Positions 63,857 to 64,000 of a DNA stretch of 64,000 bases are shown here, one piece after another. The translations under genes and the position numbers were made by a program. Within the stretch, counting starts at the first letter, position 1. The number at the start of each line of letters is the position of its first letter. Below the pieces are notes generated by a model. It made no database searches. It was not told where the DNA came from and was given only the letters and a program-made list of their open reading frames with translations. Source of the stretch: Enoplolaimus lenunculus (taxonomy: Eukaryota; Nematoda; Enoplea; Enoplida; Thoracostomopsidae); NCBI GenBank assembly GCA_030248215.1, contig JASANG010000864.1:186001-250000 (forward strand), written 5' to 3'.

Positions 63857-64000
63857 GATTATTTTGTCAAACCTATGAAATGGTCTATTTCGCCTGTCTA
63901 CATTTTGTGATTTATCGCCCCATTTGACACGTTTGGTAGATTTCAAGTTTGGATTGAAGCCTAAAATAAAATCGCTGAAAACGCACAAACACCATACCTG

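Overview
This is a window from the nuclear genome of an invertebrate animal. The evidence is spliced protein genes with GT-AG introns, a U1 snRNA gene, a Dbx-type homeobox gene, a selenocysteine-tRNA accessory gene and many short transposons. The DNA is AT-rich. The phylum cannot be fixed from the sequence. TTAGGC-like hexamers are abundant, but they sit inside dispersed transposons and are not telomeres.

Layout: (1) 123-23057, plus strand: most of MARCHF6 (TEB4/Doa10), the multi-pass ER ubiquitin ligase. Nineteen exons join into one open frame of 1542 residues ending at a stop; the RING-CH exons lie upstream of the window. Its 8.8-kb eighth intron in this window holds a U1 snRNA gene, two decayed Tx1/L1-type LINE copies, a hAT transposase relic and a 135-bp tandem array grown inside one LINE. 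(2) 23058-26023: convergent intergenic DNA with small transposons. (3) 26024-41597, minus strand: four small housekeeping genes in transcription order VPS25, TRMT61A, TRNAU1AP and BOLA3. All can be rebuilt exon by exon with full-length, in-frame products of 174, 378, 370 and 107 residues. VPS25 and TRMT61A are only 244 bp apart. (4) 41598-58155: about 16 kb with no recognised gene, made of nested MITEs, a 64-bp array of about 15 copies, and an array built from transposon ends. (5) About 58156-63106, plus strand: a Dbx homeobox gene with long polyQ and polyN tracts; its last homeodomain exon lies beyond the window.

The most notable repeats are short elements with GGCC..ATGTA termini, TTAGGC-like internal arrays and 8-bp target duplications (about 20 copies), and hAT-type elements with CAGGGTGCAACCGG termini and exact 8-bp duplications. 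A nested pair at 63.4-63.9 kb shows the order of insertion. I saw no CRISPR array, no LTR element and no phage-like system. The genes encode ordinary cell functions: ER-associated degradation, ESCRT-II sorting, tRNA m1A58 methylation, Sec-tRNA support and mitochondrial Fe-S transfer. The novelty is mainly in gene architecture and repeat biology.
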